From Amyloporia xantha (Eukaryota > Basidiomycota > Agaricomycetes > Polyporales > Adustoporiaceae): 64,000 nucleotides of DNA. The DNA is taken from positions 124,001-188,000 of the forward strand of contig JAYKKR010000030.1 of assembly GCA_036971615.1 (NCBI GenBank), given 5' to 3'. Both the position numbers and the translations under genes were made by a program. The notes beneath the pieces are model-generated. The model worked only from the letters and a program-made list of their open reading frames with translations. It searched no databases and was not told where the DNA came from. Shown piece after piece: positions 60,413-64,000 of this stretch (its first letter is position 1; each line of letters opens with the position of its first letter).

Positions 60413-62035
60413 ATGAACCAAGTCAACTACGAGGCTTCCCCGACCGTTGCAGCTGGTGCAGGAAATGAGAAACCCAAACCCGCTGCTCATCTCACTCCGC
60501 CCTCATCCTGTAGATATGTCGGGGACGCTGCACCGCCGCGTGCACGCCCTCGCATGACGGCTATGCTGCGACTCTTGCCCGCGTTCGTGTTTCTTGGTCT
60601 GCTCCTAGTCTTCCTTCACCTCCGACCGAGGCAGGCTCCGTCCTTGGTATGCGTCACTCCTACTTGTCAGGCCGCAAACTGATGCTCAGCGAATTGAACT
60701 CACTGGAGGCAGGGATCGAGCACCAGCGACCTCATTCCGTCTCATCACCGATACTGCAGCCAGCATCGTGGAACCTCGACCCGCAGGACCGTACCCCGCT
60801 TGAGCCGTTCCGCCATGTCGCCCAGGCGTCGTTCGAACTCCCACTGTCGGCCGACGTCCTATTCTTCACTGCTCAGGGTAATGCGGCTCTCACCCACGGC
60901 AGCATGAGATCGTAGACTCGTCAGAGACACCCTCTGATGTGGCCCGAGTCGACATCACGGGCTATTACAACGATGTAGACGATTTCAGGGCGCTCACCTA
61001 AGCCTGCTTGCTTCATTCGGAAGAGGGCGAGTATGGTGTGGGGATCTTTGTATGTCCTGCGTGGTCCACCACAAGAATGGTTATTCACTCATTTTGTCAT
61101 TCACAGGGCCCTGCACACTGGTCGCACGATATCCCGTGAGATCCGATGGGAACTCAGAGTACAACTGCCTAAGCCCATGGACGGCTCTCCTCTTTCAGTG
61201 AATAAGCTTGAGACGGCTATGCCTTACTTCCGGCATGACGTCGGGGACATCGCACATAGTGTATTATTTCACAAATTGCTTTTGCAGACGTCGGATGTGC
61301 CAGTCAACGTGAAGGCCAGTCGAATCGCGGACAGCTCGTCAAACCGGTGGCTGAAGGATAGCGTCAGTCCGTCGCGGGACATTCGGTCGATGTGAAGACC
61401 TCGAATGCGCCTATCAGCGGATCCTTCAACACATCCAAGCATCTCAGGTTGCATACGTCCAACGCGCCTGTGCACTTCGCCGTTGGTATGTTGAGCAATG
61501 ACAACGAGTTGCCCGCCAGGCTGAACGTCGAGGCTGTCAACGGGTATGTTTCAGTCTCGACCTCTGCGTTCCATCGCTGACGATCCAGCCAACCGCCAAC
61601 TCTCGTCTCTGCAGCTCTGTGGCCTCCAACATCAGCCTATATTGCACTTCCGAGGGTGGCACGGGTGGCGGGTATGACGTCGCCATCCAGTCATCTAACG
61701 GCCCTCTGAACGTGTCGGTCGTCGACGCCCCCGTGGATCACACGCTCTTCCTGAAGACAGACGCTTCGAACTCCTCAGCGCACGTTACATTACACACGAC
61801 GTACGAGGGCGCCTTGGACCTGTCGTCTTCACGCTTCTCCCCGCCGGTGATACACGTCACCGAGCACGTCGAGGATCCGGCAGGTCAGGGCCGCCACAGG
61901 AACGTCACAGCCGTGAAGCTCAGTGCCGGCATCCTTGCGGGGTCCGCTCAGTGGCTCCCCTCAGACCGCCAAGCACGGACTCGTGGATGGGTGCAGGTGT
62001 CGGCGACTTACGCTAGCGCGGAATTGTCGTTTTGA
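60413..62035 (+). CDS. Single-pass membrane protein with TSNAPI-type repeats
   Basis: The first exon (60413..60646) gives a Pro-rich cytoplasmic start and one membrane helix (MLRLLPAFVFLGLLLVFLHL). The clear last exons are about 61377..61543 and 61615..62035, with an in-phase intron. There a short motif recurs as TSNAPISGSF, TSNAPVHFAV, SSNGPLNVSV and ASNSSAHVTL, the pattern of the repeated beta-strand domain seen in bacterial and fungal DUF4097/adhesin-like proteins. Between them, sequence such as FELPLSADVLFFTAQG and VQLPKPMDGSPLSVNKLE is protein-like but changes frame; near 60905 one missing base seems likely (LTHGS then EIVDSSETPSD). Exon boundaries from 60700 to 61390 are therefore unresolved. 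It may be a cell-surface protein, intact or damaged. Confidence 0.5.
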
Positions 62036-63158
62036 GATCACCGCTTCCGTCGACTCGAAGGGCAGAGGTGCCTTCTTGACCTTCCGTGTGAAGCGTCCGC
62101 GTAATTTCGGAATTGGATCCGGAACGGACGGCGCATCGCCACTGTCGCTTAGTTGGTATGGGCGGTCGGACGGGTCTTCAGGATACATAGCTATCATCAG
62201 CACCATGAGCGCTTTGACTCAGGCGTAGTTGCAGAAGGATGGCACTCGAATAGTAACCCGTAGGAGGCGCAAAGTCCATCGCGCCGCAGAAAGTAATCAG
62301 TCACTGCAGTGGCAAGTCTCGCCGTCCATGAACGGCTACTACGTCGTGTGAGATGATGGTCAATAATAGATACCGCTGTACGTCGGATGAAAGATTTGTA
62401 ATACCAAGCAGACAACCCGGGTAGTCTGATTGTAATGTGAAACCGAAACCGAGAACCAGAAAACGAGTAAATTTGCGTGTTCCTCAGCGACCCGAGCTCG
62501 GTCTTCGACAATTAGTTGTGACAACCGTCAAAGTTCGGGAATGCATCTGTGAAATTCACCCCTGGAGCGAGGTCCAGGTCGACGCCGAATGTGACGAAGT
62601 AAATTTTGCACTAAATCCGCGGCCGATCTTGTGGACCCGCCGGGAGTCTCGGGCTCTGGTTCTGCGCAGTGCGCACTGATGCGGCATTGGCGCGAATGTT
62701 GCGAGTATACCGTGCCGCTAGCAGCATATTCAATGGAAGTTCAAAAGCTCAGAAATTGCTCCTCTTGTGCTCGCACTTTCCGAGCACAAAAGGAACAATT
62801 TTGAGATGATGAAGTCATTGAATGACTTGGAACGTGGCAAGCCTCGTGTCCATAGTGTACTGCCAGTGACAAGAAACCTTTGACGTCTGAGAACACCCAC
62901 TGTGGTGCTTATCGCCACGTAATAGAACATAAACATGGGGCATCATGTGAACCGGTGTATAACTTGAATATTACATATATGGAAGGGGACTTTCCTATTA
63001 TGGATGATTGATCCGTTGATGAAATACAGAACATACTGAAGCCGCTCTGCTATCACACGGAGCATAAGAATGTCAAAATGTCTTTAATACTCCCCTGCAG
63101 AGTGGATTTTTATATACACTCTTTACCACCATCTATCACAGCGACCAGCAATTGCGAT
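62036..63158. other. 1.1-kb intergenic region, no gene seen
   Basis: Short frames only. It contains a small inverted pair around GAGCACAAAAGGAAC near 62780 and AGAAATTGCTCCTCTTGTGC near 62750, too short to classify. It must hold the promoter of the gene at 63159. Confidence 0.35.
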
Positions 63159-64000
63159 ATGCAAGTTCGCTCAGCATTCTCAGGCAAACTCAAAAAGCAT
63201 GTGACCGCGTCGCGATCGTTGAAGACGCGCCGCCGTCTGTCCGCGAAGGCCAAGCAACTACGCAAAGGTTGTCTGCTGCAATTATGCCGTAAACCGCTCT
63301 GCTGAACCACTCTGTTCAATCACCTTCTCAGAGTTTTATACTACAGTCCTGAACCCGACAGCAGATGAAAAGCGACACATCCGCGAGTGCATCGGCCGAC
63401 TGCCAGGCTGCGAATGGTATTTAGAGTCGAACAGACCAGACCTCAACTACCAGTCCTTGATTCGAAGACAACGGGGAGCTGCCAGGGTAGTGGAGAACAT
63501 ACGCAGTGAGTGGATCGTCTGTGCTCTACCCTGTATCAGACCAGACGTCGATTTCGGCCGCAGGAGAGAAGATCTCGTGGCTCACCCAGTCCCTTCAACA
63601 CTACCCAAACCCGGACCTCAACACGATACTCATATGGGCTCAGAACTGCAACGCAGAGCCGTGCTGGGTGTACAAGCACGTCATGACGGACTGCTCACGC
63701 CTGCAGCGCTCTGCCTGCTCCGCGGCCACTGACGGCCGAATCCATGTGGTGCGTGTCATGAGGCCAGCACCTTACTCGTTGTCTTGAAAGTAATGCGTAG
63801 GACAACTATCCCACCACTGCGGACGAATATAATCCCACCACCGATGAATATAAGGACCCGGACGATTACTACCGCACATGCCAGTGCCCGCCATTCTCAT
63901 GCGCGTGTGCCGTATACAACGACTATACGCCGCCCGTTTGTGACGCAGGCGCTGCCTCAGACTCGCACTGGCACCATATCCACCCCAACTCTAGCAACTC
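63159..64000 (+). CDS. Homeodomain-like DNA-binding protein, paralog B (3' end outside window)
   Basis: Exons 63159..63267, 63332..63486, 63545..63745 and from 63801 beyond the window end; introns are 64, 58 and 55 bp and all phases agree. A basic start (LKTRRRLSAKAKQLRK) leads to the homeodomain-like block EFYTTVLNPTADEKRHI and IGRLPGCEWYLESNRPDL, which matches paralog A at 15978 in order and at LPGCxWY. The next block, ISWLTQSLQHYPNPDLNTILIWAQNC, matches the WAQ block of A. After this B carries an extra part: VMTDCSRLQRSACSA, then an acidic repeat NPTTDEYKDPDDYYR and a Cys-rich segment CQCPPFSCACA. Function unknown; regulatory DNA binding is inferred from the fold-like pattern only. Confidence 0.65.

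Overview
The window looks like nuclear DNA of an agaricomycete (mushroom or wood-decay) basidiomycete. Genes are dense, lie on both strands and are cut by many short GT..AG introns, mostly 47-65 bp. Recognisable products are fungal or general eukaryotic: glucosidase II alpha, SWR1, protein kinase A, the succinate/fumarate carrier, a SulP sulfate permease, a proteinase K-type protease and a PLC-like phosphodiesterase. I see no rRNA, no convincing tRNA and no CRISPR array. All exon coordinates were worked out by eye from reading frame, splice sites and family conservation.

Layout. 0-9 kb: an Mrx11-type mitochondrial protein, an unrecognised mitochondrial-type protein, the ER glucosidase II alpha subunit, and two same-strand cyclase-family paralogs. 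9-12.2 kb: an AT-rich island flanked by a 27-bp inverted repeat; about 1.9 kb of it has no CpG at all. 14-21 kb: an SFC1 carrier, a small homeodomain-like gene, the PKA catalytic subunit and an ArsB/NhaD-type permease. 21-27 kb: SWR1. 28-32.4 kb: a kinesin, an acylphosphatase and a COX14-like assembly factor. 32.8-34 kb: a perfect 159-bp inverted repeat. 34.3-36 kb: a subtilisin. 36-38 kb: nested inverted-repeat elements. 39.9-43 kb: a SulP permease in 16 exons. 43.6-52.5 kb: mostly unrecognised genes plus an LYR protein. 52.9-54.5 kb: a dense island of double hairpins. 54.6-58 kb: an Sld7-like gene and a PLC-like phosphodiesterase. 59.2-59.8 kb: a minisatellite inside a small inverted-repeat element. 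60.4-64 kb: a membrane protein with TSNAPI repeats and a second homeodomain-like gene that runs off the window.

The genes are mostly unrelated housekeeping functions and form no pathway cluster. Mitochondrial proteins are over-represented (Mrx11-like, the 1.5-kb gene, SFC1, COX14-like, LYR protein). The most unusual material is non-genic: the CpG-free island, the double-hairpin island and the inverted-repeat elements. Three or four otherwise intact genes carry a single-base frameshift. That could be real decay or residual sequencing error, and the sequence alone cannot decide.
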